Positions 1-7,860 of a stretch of DNA of 64,000 nt are shown here, piece after piece. Position numbers and translations under genes: made by a program. Position 1 is the first letter of the stretch. The number at the start of each line of letters is the position of its first letter. The notes under the pieces were generated by a model, which saw only the letters and a list, made by a program, of their open reading frames with translations, was not told the DNA's origin and searched no databases. Source of the stretch: Agrococcus beijingensis (GTDB lineage: Bacteria > Actinomycetota > Actinomycetes > Actinomycetales > Microbacteriaceae); the NCBI RefSeq assembly GCF_030758955.1, contig NZ_CP132360.1, positions 1,331,315-1,395,314 of the forward strand, written 5' to 3'.

Positions 1-168
1 GCTCAGGTGCGGGAGGCGCCAGTCAGGTGCGGGAGGCGCCAGTCAGGCGCGGGAGGCGCCGCTCAGGTGCGGGAGGCGCCAGTCAGGCGCGGGAGGCGCC
101 GCTCAGGTGCGGGAGGCGCCAGTCAGGTGCGGGAGGCGCCAGTCAGACGCGGGAGGCGCCACTCGACG
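1..168 (+). repeat. 20-bp tandem repeat array with GGCGCC core
   Basis: Eight consecutive 20-bp units (1-160) plus a degenerate ninth, consensus RSTCAGGYGCGGGAGGCGCC, differing at only a few positions. The array may continue to the left of the window. It lies just 3' of the stop codon of the minus-strand reductase gene ending at 196. The same unit in reverse complement forms a second array at 27481-27700, again directly 3' of a stop codon. A period of 20 is not a multiple of three and no ribosome site is seen, so I treat it as non-coding. Confidence 0.9.
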
Positions 169-195
169 GGCAGGCGGGGCGGGGCGGGCGGGGGG

Positions 196-858
196 TCAGG
201 CGGAGTCGCCGTCGCGCTCGTCGACCATCTGCTCCTTGCCGTCGATCACCGCGAAGGTCGCCGTGGTGAACGGCGTCGGCACGAGCGTCATCGCGACGCA
301 CCCGTTCGTGGCGACCCGCGCATCCAGCACCTGGAACCCCGTCGGGCCGGCGCCCTCGAACACCCGCTTGCCCGAGCCGATCACCTTCGGCACCACGATC
401 AGCCGCAGCTCGTCGATGAGCGACTCGGCCAGCAGTGTCTGCAGCAGCTGCCACGAGCCGTGCACCTGCAGCTCGCCCTCGCCTGCCGCCTTCAGGTCGC
501 GGATGCGCTGCGGCACGTCGGTGGAGAACACCGACGCCGTGTGCTCCCACGGGGCGTCGCCGGCCGACAGCGTGCCCGAGACGACGTGCTTCGGCATCGC
601 GTTCAGCCGCGCCGCCACCAGGTCGTCGGGATCGGTGACCTGCGGCCAGTAGTCGGCCATCATGTCGTAGGTGGTGCGGCCGAACAGCAGCGCATCGGTC
701 TTCTTGAACCAGCCGTCCACGGTCTCGGCGACCACGTCGTCGAAGATCGTGGCACCCCATCCGCCCCACCGGAAGCCGCCCGAGGTGTCCTCCTCGGCAC
801 CGCCCGGACCCTGCATGACGCCGTCGAGCGTCATGAACTCGTGCGCGACCAGTCGCAT
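196..858 (-). CDS. RibD C-terminal/dihydrofolate reductase-fold protein
   Basis: 220 residues, the normal size for stand-alone RibD_C/DHFR-fold proteins of the YyaP/YwjB type, presumably cytoplasmic NAD(P)H-dependent reductases of unknown substrate. The N-terminus MRLVAHEFMTLDGVM matches the family's usual opening, GRTTYD at residues 60-65 is the typical GR.TYE-like segment, and the C-terminal half carries VVPKVIGSGKRVFEG. The ATG at 858 is preceded by GAGGAGG at good spacing. It is transcribed away from the membrane-gene pair upstream, separated by about 120 bp, and its stop is followed by the 20-bp repeat array. It is not a true folA: the family has no proven physiological reaction. Family assignment is confident, function is not. 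Confidence 0.88.
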   Translation of the reverse strand: MRLVAHEFMTLDGVMQGPGGAEEDTSGGFRWGGWGATIFDDVVAETVDGWFKKTDALLFGRTTYDMMADYWPQVTDPDDLVAARLNAMPKHVVSGTLSAGDAPWEHTASVFSTDVPQRIRDLKAAGEGELQVHGSWQLLQTLLAESLIDELRLIVVPKVIGSGKRVFEGAGPTGFQVLDARVATNGCVAMTLVPTPFTTATFAVIDGKEQMVDERDGDSA

Positions 859-978
859 CCGTCCTCCTCGTCGAGGCAGCGGCGCGCTCCTGGGCGCGCG
901 CCGCGGCAGGTTCGAGCATGCTCGCGCGCCACGGCAGCCGCAAGGGGTGCGCCGCGACGCGCGCGCTCTGCGAGGCGT

Positions 979-1470
979 CTATGCGATTACTCCCGGTCGA
1001 AGGTCGGTCGTCGCGGGACCGGCTGCGACGGGGAGGGTTCGAGGCCACTTCCAGGCGGAGCGCAGGATGAAGGCGAGCAGGATCACTTCCAGCCCGAGGC
1101 CGAGCACGTAGAAGGACATCCACTCCTGGCCGACCTGGCCCACGGCGTTGAAGGCCGCGAAGGGGATCTGCACGGAGGCGGCGACGAGGTTGGTGATGCG
1201 ATTGGCCCGGGCGGGCAACGCCATCGAGAGCACGATCATGGCGATCGGGATCGCCAGCAGCGTCAGCGCCGTGATCGCCCAGGTCGGGGTGATGTCGAAC
1301 TGCCAGACGACGCCGGCGAGGATGTCGTCGACGACGCCGGGCTTGTAGAAGGCGAGGATGTCGACGTAGGCGTAGAGGAGCACGAGGCTCGTCCACGCTG
1401 CGGCGAGCTTGGCCTGCACGGGGATCGTGGGGCTCTCGAGCAGGCTGGGGGTCTTCGATCGGATGGTCAT
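979..1470 (-). CDS. Small four-helix membrane protein (DUF6326-like)
   Basis: 163 residues with about four predicted membrane segments: roughly 25-45 (WTSLVLLYAYVDILAFY), 60-82, 88-110 and 118-140. The pattern resembles the DUF6326 family of small actinobacterial membrane proteins, whose role is unknown. Its ATG overlaps the stop of the upstream gene by 4 bp (1467-1470), so the two are almost certainly translated from one message. Both lie divergent from a TetR repressor whose promoter region carries a ladder of GTAC half-sites, so expression is probably derepressed by a TetR ligand. The DUF number is from memory of the family and less certain than the membrane topology. Confidence 0.8.
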   Translation of the reverse strand: MTIRSKTPSLLESPTIPVQAKLAAAWTSLVLLYAYVDILAFYKPGVVDDILAGVVWQFDITPTWAITALTLLAIPIAMIVLSMALPARANRITNLVAASVQIPFAAFNAVGQVGQEWMSFYVLGLGLEVILLAFILRSAWKWPRTLPVAAGPATTDLRPGVIA

Positions 1471-2300
1471 CGCTGCTTCCTTCGAGTGGAGCGGTCCGTC
1501 CGCCGGATCGGCGATCGGTCTGTGCGGTCATGCGGATGGGTCGAGTCGTTCTCGTCGGTCGTCGCGTCGGCGGGGAGGTCGACCGCTCGAGCGCGCAGCA
1601 GCCGCATGCCGGTCACCAGCAGCCACACGAGCCAGGCCGCGACGCCGGGCAGCCCCACGAACAGGAGCGCCGAGCCGTCCGCGATCGCGAAGCTGGCCAG
1701 CCCGGCGGCGAGCAGCAGCGCTCCCCCGGCCACGCCGAGCACGCGCTGCCATGGCGGCGCGAGCCGGCTGGCATGCGCCGCCAGCGCAGCGCCGATGAAG
1801 GTGGTGCCGAGCGCCGGCAGCGCGAGCGCGAACGCCGCTGCGTGCAGCTGCCAGACGAGCTCGAACAGCGGGCTCGGCTCGGCGAGGTCGCGGGCGGCCA
1901 GCACGGTGCCGATCCACAGGACGCTGTAGAGCGCGAAGACCGCCGAGAGCACCGCAGCGGCCGCGACCGCGAGGCGCGACCAGTCCGCACCCGCACCCCC
2001 GCGACGCGCGACGAGCCCGTGGAGGCCGGTCACGAACCCGAGCAGCAGCGGCACGTGCAGCGCCTCCTGGCCGACCGCGATCGCGACCACGACCGGGTTC
2101 TGCGCGTGCCAGGCGAGCACCTCCTCGATCGGGTCGCCGTAGCCGGGAGGGCCCGTCGCTGCGAACATCCCGTTCTGGATCGCCATCGACGTCGCGAGCG
2201 CGATCGCCGTCACGCCGACGACCCGCAGCGTCGCCAGCCCGGGCGGGCTCGCCCCCGGCTCCACCGGCGCCTCGCCGTTCCATCGCTGTTCGATTCCCAC
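1467..2300 (-). CDS. Polytopic membrane protein of unknown function
   Basis: 277 residues. After a short cytoplasmic N-terminus there are about six to seven hydrophobic segments between residues 25 and 240, then a charged Arg/Asp-rich tail of about 35 residues. The topology recalls DUF4386-like actinobacterial membrane proteins, but I see no catalytic or transport motif. The start is GTG at 2300, with GGAGG 5 bp upstream; no better start lies nearby. It is first in a two-gene unit with the DUF6326-like gene (4-bp overlap) and divergent from the TetR gene at 2412, with only about 110 bp between the two starts. Regulation by that TetR is therefore likely. Confidence 0.82.
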   Translation of the reverse strand: MGIEQRWNGEAPVEPGASPPGLATLRVVGVTAIALATSMAIQNGMFAATGPPGYGDPIEEVLAWHAQNPVVVAIAVGQEALHVPLLLGFVTGLHGLVARRGGAGADWSRLAVAAAAVLSAVFALYSVLWIGTVLAARDLAEPSPLFELVWQLHAAAFALALPALGTTFIGAALAAHASRLAPPWQRVLGVAGGALLLAAGLASFAIADGSALLFVGLPGVAAWLVWLLVTGMRLLRARAVDLPADATTDENDSTHPHDRTDRSPIRRTDRSTRRKQR

Positions 2301-2326
2301 GGAATCCTCCTGGCCCTAGACAGTTC

Positions 2327-2376
2327 GTACACCGTACGTCGTACGCTGTACGAGACACTATTGTCGTACGCTGTAC
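2327..2376. promoter_or_regulatory. Ladder of GTAC half-sites, probable TetR operator
   Basis: Between the divergent starts at 2300 and 2412 the tetramer GTAC occurs at 2327, 2334, 2341 and 2348, exactly every 7 bp, and again as a pair at 2366 and 2373. Every pair has the form GTAC-N3-GTAC, and GTACGCTGTAC occurs twice (2341-2351, 2366-2376). Self-complementary half-sites with fixed spacing are what a dimeric repressor would bind. The position suggests autoregulation of the TetR gene and control of the membrane-protein pair. No other use of this spaced motif was noticed in the window. Confidence 0.72.
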
Positions 2377-2411
2377 TGGTGTCAAGCATTCGAGCGGGCG
2401 AGGAGAGACCG

Positions 2412-3086
2412 GTGCCAGCGAAGCGGCAACGCAAGGTCGCATCAGACTCGGGCCTGAGCAAGCGACGGGTGGTGGCCGAGGCCATCCGGCTGGCCGACGA
2501 CGAGGGCGCCGACGGATTGAGCATGCGTCGGCTGGCCAGCGAGCTCGGCGCAGGCGCGATGTCGCTCTACCACTACGTGGCGGGCAAGGAGGAGCTGCTG
2601 GACGCCATGGTCGACGTCGTGTTCGACGAGATCGAGCTCCCGCCCGAAGGGACCGACTGGCAGTCGGCGATGCGACGACGAGCGGCATCCGCCCGACAGG
2701 TGCTCGCACGTCACCCCTGGGCGATCGGCCTGATGGAGTCGCGGACCTCGGCCGGGCCCGCGAACCTCCGCCACCACGAGGCGGTCACCGCCTGCCTGCG
2801 GAAGGCTGGCTTCCCCGTGCTGATGGCGACGCACGCCAACTGGCTGCTCGACAGCTATGTGTACGGCTTCGCGCTGCAGGAGGCGAGCCTGCCGTTCGAC
2901 ACCGCAGAGGAGCTCGCGGGCATGGTCGAGGGCATCTATCTGCCCCAGCTTCCTCCTGACGAGTTCCCCTACCTCAACGAGTCTGCCGCGGCGCTCGCCG
3001 CCGCCGGCTTCGACCCGGCGGCGCAGTTCGACTTCGGCCTCGACCTCGTGCTGGCCGCCCTCGAGCCCCTGCGAGCCGCTGCGTAG
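2412..3086 (+). CDS. TetR-family transcriptional regulator (TetR_C-type)
   Basis: 224 residues from GTG 2412. The N-terminal 60 residues form the TetR helix-turn-helix (SMRRLASELGAGAMSLYHYV, with the SLYHYV recognition-helix signature). The C-terminal part, residues about 80-215, resembles the TetR_C ligand-binding domain of tetracycline-repressor relatives. GTG 2412 is chosen because AGGAG stands about 7 bp upstream; an in-frame GTG at 2379 would lie inside the operator ladder. It is divergent from the membrane-protein pair at 979-2300 and probably represses both promoters. The ligand is unknown. The similarity of its C-terminal half to antibiotic-responsive TetRs does not prove an antibiotic role. 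Confidence 0.88.
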   Translation: MPAKRQRKVASDSGLSKRRVVAEAIRLADDEGADGLSMRRLASELGAGAMSLYHYVAGKEELLDAMVDVVFDEIELPPEGTDWQSAMRRRAASARQVLARHPWAIGLMESRTSAGPANLRHHEAVTACLRKAGFPVLMATHANWLLDSYVYGFALQEASLPFDTAEELAGMVEGIYLPQLPPDEFPYLNESAAALAAAGFDPAAQFDFGLDLVLAALEPLRAAA

Positions 3087-3146
3087 CGACGATCGCTGGC
3101 GGCTCGCCACGCGATCCGAGAATCAGGAGGTCGGCCCAGGTCTGCC

Positions 3147-4157
3147 TCAGGCGGTCAGCAGCCGCACGAGGTCGGTGCGCGGGATCTGCATCGCAGACGG
3201 CAGTGCCGGATCGATCAGCACGCCGTCGACGTGCGTCATCGCCTGCAGCAGCGACAGCAGCATCTCGTGCGACAGCAGCATCGGCTCGCCCTCCAGGCCG
3301 AACGCCCGCCACGACGCCATGTCGAGGAACACCGGCAGCAGCCGACGGTCGCCGTCGACCGCGATGCGCGGCTGCGCGCCGTCGACCGGGATCGCGACCG
3401 AGGTGCGCCGCAGGCCGAGCACGACCGCGACCTCGTCGCCGGCGGTGAGCCCGGCCCGCACGAGCGCGACCGCGTCACCGCTACCGCCACCGTTCGGTGC
3501 GGCCGAAGGGATCGTCATGGGGCTCCGTTCCTCCGCGCCAGAGGACGGGCCGACCGGCTGCGCCGGCCCGCCAGCTGCCGCGGCCCGGCGCGCCTGACGG
3601 CGCGCGATCGCCAGCCAGGTCACGGGCCCGGCCGCCCAGCCGATCAGCGTCGCGGAGGCGATCGAGAGCACCACCCAGATCGCGGCCACGATCCAGAAGG
3701 CGACCACGCCGGTCAGCAGCGTCACGAGACCCAGCAGCAGGCTCGACAGGCCAGAGAGCACCGCCTGGATCGCGGTGCCGAGCAGGGCACCGCGCGCCGT
3801 GACCGCGCCCGCTCCCGCGACGCCGGCCCGACGCATCCGCCCCGCCGAGAGGTGCGTGCCGAGCCAGATCGAGCCGCCCGCGACGAGCAGCAGAGCCAGC
3901 ACGATCGGCAGCGCCCACCAGAGGTCGGGGCGCTCAGCCCAGGCCACGACCTCGCGGCCCCAGTCGGCCTGGCCGAGCAGATCGATGATCGCCGCGCGCA
4001 CGATGAGCAGCACGATGCCGACGACCACGAGCCCCCACAGCAGCGCCGCGCCGCCCGCGACGAACGACATGCCGATCGCTCCCGCCGAGCGCACCGCGGC
4101 ACGCTGCGCGGCATCGAGCGGGTCGAGCCGGGGCGTCCGGGGCCCGCGGCGGCTCAT
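3147..4157 (-). CDS. Membrane protein with C-terminal SseB-like domain
   Basis: 336 residues. Residues about 25-190 contain four hydrophobic segments (for example SFVAGGAALLWGLVVVGIVL). A linker rich in Ala/Gly/Pro leads to a soluble domain at about 230-336 with RLLPVFLDMASWRAF and the pattern of SseB-like domains found in actinobacterial secretion-associated and hypothetical proteins. The ATG at 4157 overlaps the stop of the upstream gene by 4 bp, so it is the last cistron of a three-gene operon. An internal in-frame ATG at 3518 preceded by GGAGG could produce the soluble domain alone as a 123-residue protein. No function is known. Confidence 0.78.
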   Translation of the reverse strand: MSRRGPRTPRLDPLDAAQRAAVRSAGAIGMSFVAGGAALLWGLVVVGIVLLIVRAAIIDLLGQADWGREVVAWAERPDLWWALPIVLALLLVAGGSIWLGTHLSAGRMRRAGVAGAGAVTARGALLGTAIQAVLSGLSSLLLGLVTLLTGVVAFWIVAAIWVVLSIASATLIGWAAGPVTWLAIARRQARRAAAAGGPAQPVGPSSGAEERSPMTIPSAAPNGGGSGDAVALVRAGLTAGDEVAVVLGLRRTSVAIPVDGAQPRIAVDGDRRLLPVFLDMASWRAFGLEGEPMLLSHEMLLSLLQAMTHVDGVLIDPALPSAMQIPRTDLVRLLTA

Positions 4158-5425
4158 GCGCCGGCGGCCGGGGCCGAGCGCGGGGCACCGCGCAGCGCCA
4201 CCTGCGCGAGCTCCTCCTCGTCGCGGGCGCGAGCCGCGGCCTCCTCAGCCGCAGCGAGCGCCCGGAAGTCGACGGGCGGGCGCGCGGTGGTGAGGAACAT
4301 CCAGCCGAAGGCCATGCCGACGAGGCCGGTGAGCAGCACCGCCATCGCCAGCAGCCCGAACAGGGTCGACCACATCGAGCCGACCGTCAGCGACGACGAG
4401 CTGCTCGCGAGGAGGCTTCCGACGCCGAACAGGAGCGCACCCGGCCAGTAGACGACGCCGAACACGCCGGTCGCCGCCGTCGTGCACAGCCACGCCAGCC
4501 ACGCCGAGCGGTGCGGCTTCGCCAGCCCGGCCGACCTCGCCCAGAAGGCGCTGAGCACCCAGCCGAGCGCGAGCACCATGCCGCCGATCAGGGCGCCGAT
4601 GATCACGGTCGCCCAGACCCGGTCGGGCGTCGTCCAGAGCGCCACGACCGACGTGAAGGAGTCGGCGTCGATGTCGGTGACGGAGTCGCCGGAGAGGTGC
4701 AGCAGGAACGCGAAGCCCACCACGAGCACGAACGCCGTCAGCAGGTGCGTGGCCAGCGCCATGACGGTCTGGCCGATCCAAGAGCTGAGCAGCGCGACAC
4801 GCTTCTGCTTGCTGCTCCAGGTGACGCGGGGCATGGGCAGGAGCATGGGCATCGGCGGCGCATAGCCGCCGGGGGCGTACGGGCCCAGCGCGTACGGACC
4901 CTGTGGGTACGCACCCTGCGAATACGGGCCCGGGATGGGCGGGGCGTAGGTCGGGAGCTGCGGGTACGGATGCTGCGGGTGCGGTCCGGGCGGATACGGC
5001 CCCTGCGGATACGGTCCCGGACCCTGCCCCGCCGGATCCGCCACGACCGGCTGCCCGTAGGGCGCCCCGCCGTAGACCATTCCGTAGGGCCCCGGCTGCC
5101 ACTGCGGCGGCACGAAGCGCGACGGCATCGAGGCGGCGATCGCCGGGCGCATGCCGGGCGGCAGCGCCGCTCCCCCGGACGACCCGGCGCCGGGGTTCGC
5201 GACCATCTGCATGACCGGCGGACCGAGCGCGGCGCGCTCGCGACGCATCCGCGCCCGCTCCTGTGCCCGACTCTCGATGGCCGTCGTCGGCACGAGCGCA
5301 TCGCGTGCCGGCGCCGAGTCCGGCCGGAGCGCCTTCGCTCGACCCGCCGCAGCCGCGCGTGCGGCAGCATCGCCGGGCACCGGGGTGTCGGTGCCCGGCG
5401 GCGGCGGCGCAGCGGGATCGGTCAT
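4154..5425 (-). CDS. Membrane protein with Pro/Tyr/Gly-rich cytoplasmic region
   Basis: 423 residues from ATG 5425. The N-terminal half (about 1-210) is low complexity, with many PYPQGPYPPGP-like repeats, so probably disordered. The C-terminal half (about 220-395) has four hydrophobic segments ending in a charged coiled tail (EEAAARARDEEELAQ). Such P/Y/G-rich extensions are common on actinobacterial cell-envelope membrane proteins such as DUF805 and DUF4190 members. It sits between two other membrane genes, overlapping the next one by 4 bp and starting 25 bp after the previous stop. The start was set to ATG 5425 because the longer open frame upstream is Arg/Ser-rich shadow sequence. Function unknown. 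Confidence 0.8.
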   Translation of the reverse strand: MTDPAAPPPPGTDTPVPGDAAARAAAAGRAKALRPDSAPARDALVPTTAIESRAQERARMRRERAALGPPVMQMVANPGAGSSGGAALPPGMRPAIAASMPSRFVPPQWQPGPYGMVYGGAPYGQPVVADPAGQGPGPYPQGPYPPGPHPQHPYPQLPTYAPPIPGPYSQGAYPQGPYALGPYAPGGYAPPMPMLLPMPRVTWSSKQKRVALLSSWIGQTVMALATHLLTAFVLVVGFAFLLHLSGDSVTDIDADSFTSVVALWTTPDRVWATVIIGALIGGMVLALGWVLSAFWARSAGLAKPHRSAWLAWLCTTAATGVFGVVYWPGALLFGVGSLLASSSSSLTVGSMWSTLFGLLAMAVLLTGLVGMAFGWMFLTTARPPVDFRALAAAEEAAARARDEEELAQVALRGAPRSAPAAGA

Positions 5426-5450
5426 GCGGGCGTCAGGGTCTCTGCGGGGC

Positions 5451-6308
5451 TCAGCGCGCGGCAGCCTCGGGCGCGCCGGTGACGACCGTCGCGCGGAACA
5501 CCGACGCCATCCACCACCAGACGAGGATGCCGGTGGCCACCGCGATCGCGACCGAGAGCACCAGGAAGAGCAGCACGCCGAAGATCGCGTTCGCCACCAC
5601 GGCCGAGACGCCGCCATCGCCGAACTGGAAGAACAGGCCGCCCAGCGCGCCCGCCGCGGCCTGCAGCACGAACGATAGACCGAGCCCCATCGGCACGGCG
5701 GTGAGCGTCACGAGCACCGGGTGGAACACCTGGTGCGCCCGCAGCACCAGCCACGACAGCAGCAGTCCGCCGAGCAGCATGACCGCGCCGATGATGCTCA
5801 GCCAGAACGACACGTTGCCGAAGGTGGTCGGGTCGACGGCGGTGATCTGCTGGTCGAGGTCGCGCGCGGTGGCCTCGCTGAAGAGGCTCGTGAAGGCGAC
5901 GATGATCGTCTTGAAGACGGTCGTGAGGTACCAGGCGCCGATCGGCACGGCGAGCGTGATGAGGCCGAGCGTCACGAGCGGCAGGCCCAGCGCACCGGCG
6001 ATCGCGGCGCCGCGGCGCTCGCGCTTGCCGAGCTTGGGGCGCTGCACCTGCACGGTCTCGACGCTGACGGGGCCGTTGCGGATGCGGTCGACCGCCTCCG
6101 CGCGCTCGTCGCGCTCGTCGATCACCGTCGTGGGCGCGTCTGCGGAGCGCTCGGCCAGGGGCGTCGACACGCGCTGCGCCGCCACGGAGCCCGTCGCGGG
6201 AGCGCTCGCGCGCATGGGGCGCGTCTCGCCGTCGTCGACGGGCAGGGGGATGGGCGCTGATGCGTCGCGCTGGACGGGCCGGGGCCGCGGGGTCTCTTCC
6301 ACGGGCAC
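5451..6308 (-). CDS. Integral membrane protein, first of three-gene operon
   Basis: 285 residues. A hydrophilic N-terminal 100 residues is followed by four hydrophobic segments (about 103-135, 168-190, 203-228 and 240-270). No recognised domain. It begins at GTG 6308, only 32 bp after the hspR stop at 6341, so read-through from the dnaK operon is possible, though I see neither a clear internal promoter nor a terminator in that gap. A second in-frame GTG lies two codons downstream. The following two genes also encode four-helix membrane proteins with disordered extensions, suggesting a membrane complex. The start codon is the least certain element. Confidence 0.75.
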   Translation of the reverse strand: MPVEETPRPRPVQRDASAPIPLPVDDGETRPMRASAPATGSVAAQRVSTPLAERSADAPTTVIDERDERAEAVDRIRNGPVSVETVQVQRPKLGKRERRGAAIAGALGLPLVTLGLITLAVPIGAWYLTTVFKTIIVAFTSLFSEATARDLDQQITAVDPTTFGNVSFWLSIIGAVMLLGGLLLSWLVLRAHQVFHPVLVTLTAVPMGLGLSFVLQAAAGALGGLFFQFGDGGVSAVVANAIFGVLLFLVLSVAIAVATGILVWWWMASVFRATVVTGAPEAAAR

Positions 6309-6340
6309 ATCATGGCACCCGTCGCGCCGCCGAGCCCGGA

Positions 6341-6772
6341 TCAGCGGGTGGGACCGCGCCAGAGGACGACGGAGCCGGGCTTCGAGGGGCGCGCGCCGGC
6401 GCGCAGCGTCTGGATGCCCGCCGAGCCCGCCGCGAAGATGCGGCGTCCCTGCTGCTGCATCACCGCATCCGCCAGTGCCGTCTCGAGCTCGCGAACGCGG
6501 GCGCGCAGCTCGCGGTTCTCGTCGCTCATGTCGAGGATGCGGCGGATGCCCTCGAGCGAGACGCCCTCGCTCGAGAGCAGCTGCACCTGCCGCAGCCGCC
6601 CCACGTCGCGCATCGAGTAGCGACGCGTGTTGCCGGCGGTGCGGGCGGGCTCGACCAGCCCCAGCCGGTCGTACTGCCGCAGCGTCTGCGCGTGCAGGCC
6701 GGCGAGCTCGGCGGCCGCCGCGATCGAGAAGATCGGCGACGTCTCGTCGAGGCCCTCCGGCTGCCCGAGCAT
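6341..6772 (-). CDS. hspR: HspR, MerR-family heat-shock repressor
   Basis: 143 residues. A MerR-type helix-turn-helix covers about residues 15-85, with HAQTLRQYDRLGLVEPART and RRYSMRDVGRLRQVQLLSSE, which are classical HspR sequence. A short coiled coil (ENRELRARVRELE) follows. HspR binds HAIR inverted repeats (CTTGAGT-N7-ACTCAAG) with DnaK as co-repressor; such sites lie upstream of dnaK (10562-10611) and upstream of the clpC-like gene (59269-59289). The ATG overlaps the dnaJ stop by one base (TGATG), so it is the last gene of dnaK-grpE-dnaJ-hspR, the normal actinobacterial order. It therefore closes an autoregulatory loop. Confidence 0.96.
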   Translation of the reverse strand: MLGQPEGLDETSPIFSIAAAAELAGLHAQTLRQYDRLGLVEPARTAGNTRRYSMRDVGRLRQVQLLSSEGVSLEGIRRILDMSDENRELRARVRELETALADAVMQQQGRRIFAAGSAGIQTLRAGARPSKPGSVVLWRGPTR

Positions 6773-7740
6773 CAGGAGGCCTTGGCCTTCGTCAGCAGCT
6801 CGTCGCGGGGCGAGTCGCTCGGGCCCGCCTGCACGAACGCCTCGAGGTGCTCGACCTGCTCCTTCGTGAGGTGGCTCGGCACCGCGACCTGGATGGTCGC
6901 GAGCAGGTCGCCCGTGCCCTTCCTGCCGGCCACGCCGCGCCCCTTGACCCGCAGCACGCGGCCCGAGGGTGTGCCGGGCGCGACCTTCAGCCGCACCGGG
7001 CCGCCGCCGAGCGTCGGCACCTCGATCGTCGCGCCGAGGGTGGCCTCGGCGAACGTCACCGGCACGTCGACGCGCAGGTTGAGCCCATCCATCGTGAAGA
7101 CCGGGTGCGGGCGCACCTGCACCGTGAGGATCAGGTCGCCCGGCTCGCCGCCGCTCGCCGACGGGTCGCCCTTGCCGGCCAGCTTGATCTTCTGGCCGTC
7201 GTGCACCCCGGCGGGGATCTTCACGTTCATCGTCTTGCCGCCCACGGTGAGCTTGAGCGTGTCGCCCTGCACCGCCGAGGTGAAGTCGAGCGCGGCCCGT
7301 GCGGTGACGTCGCGGCCGCGGGCGGGGCGGCGCTGGCCGAAGCCGCCGCCGAAGCCGCCCGCACCTGCCCCGCCGCCGCCGAACATGCCGCCCAGCAGAT
7401 CCTCGAAGTCACCCTGCGAGTACTGCACGCGCGGGCCGCCGCCGAAGCCGCCGAAGACGTCCTCGAAGCCGCCGGAGCCGCCCGGCGCGAACCGGGGCCG
7501 GCCGCCCGCCATCGCCCGCACGGCGTCGTACTCCTGCCGCTGCTTGGGGTCGGAGAGCACGGCGTGCGCCTCGGAGATCTCCTTGAAGCGCGCCTCGGCC
7601 GCGGCGTCGCCCGGGTTCGAATCCGGGTGGAACTGCCGCGCGAGCTTGCGGTAGTGCTTCTTCAGATCGGCTGCCGAGACATCCTTGGCGACGCCCAGCA
7701 CCGCGTAGAAGTCCTTGTCGAACCAGTCATTGCTGGCCAT
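6772..7740 (-). CDS. dnaJ: DnaJ-type co-chaperone (zinc-finger-less)
   Basis: 322 residues. The J domain is at 1-70 with the HPD tripeptide at 38-40. It is followed by a Gly/Phe-rich stretch (about 75-140) and two DnaJ C-terminal beta domains. The four CXXCXGXG zinc repeats of classical DnaJ are absent, so this is the DnaJ1/CbpA-like form that actinobacteria keep in the hspR operon. It stimulates DnaK ATPase and delivers substrates. The gene starts about 120 bp after grpE, a gap that holds four 18-bp repeats, and overlaps hspR by one base. Expression should follow HspR control of the dnaK promoter. Confidence 0.95.
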   Translation of the reverse strand: MASNDWFDKDFYAVLGVAKDVSAADLKKHYRKLARQFHPDSNPGDAAAEARFKEISEAHAVLSDPKQRQEYDAVRAMAGGRPRFAPGGSGGFEDVFGGFGGGPRVQYSQGDFEDLLGGMFGGGGAGAGGFGGGFGQRRPARGRDVTARAALDFTSAVQGDTLKLTVGGKTMNVKIPAGVHDGQKIKLAGKGDPSASGGEPGDLILTVQVRPHPVFTMDGLNLRVDVPVTFAEATLGATIEVPTLGGGPVRLKVAPGTPSGRVLRVKGRGVAGRKGTGDLLATIQVAVPSHLTKEQVEHLEAFVQAGPSDSPRDELLTKAKAS

Positions 7741-7788
7741 GCGCCACCCCCTCCCGCGCCTTCGGCGCCCGGTCGATCTTTGCCGGAT

Positions 7789-7860
7789 CCGTCCCTGCGG
7801 CCGAACCCATCCCTGCGGCCGAGCCCATCCCTGCGGCCGACCCCATCCCTGCGGCCGGGA
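7789..7860 (-). repeat. Four 18-bp tandem repeats between grpE and dnaJ
   Basis: Four tandem units start at 7789, 7807, 7825 and 7843, consensus CCATCCCTGCGGCCGAVC, nearly identical. They fill most of the 120-bp gap between grpE and dnaJ inside a heat-shock operon. The repeat stops exactly at the end of grpE (7861). Because 18 is a multiple of three, grpE could in principle have gained or lost codons here, but the stop codon precedes the array in the transcribed direction. A role in mRNA processing or differential expression is a guess. Confidence 0.85.

Noticed and set aside
1..1929. Repeat array as start of a coding gene (640-codon frame)
   Set aside because: A 20-bp period shifts frame at every unit; the rest of the frame lies antisense to the reductase gene and the membrane-protein genes.
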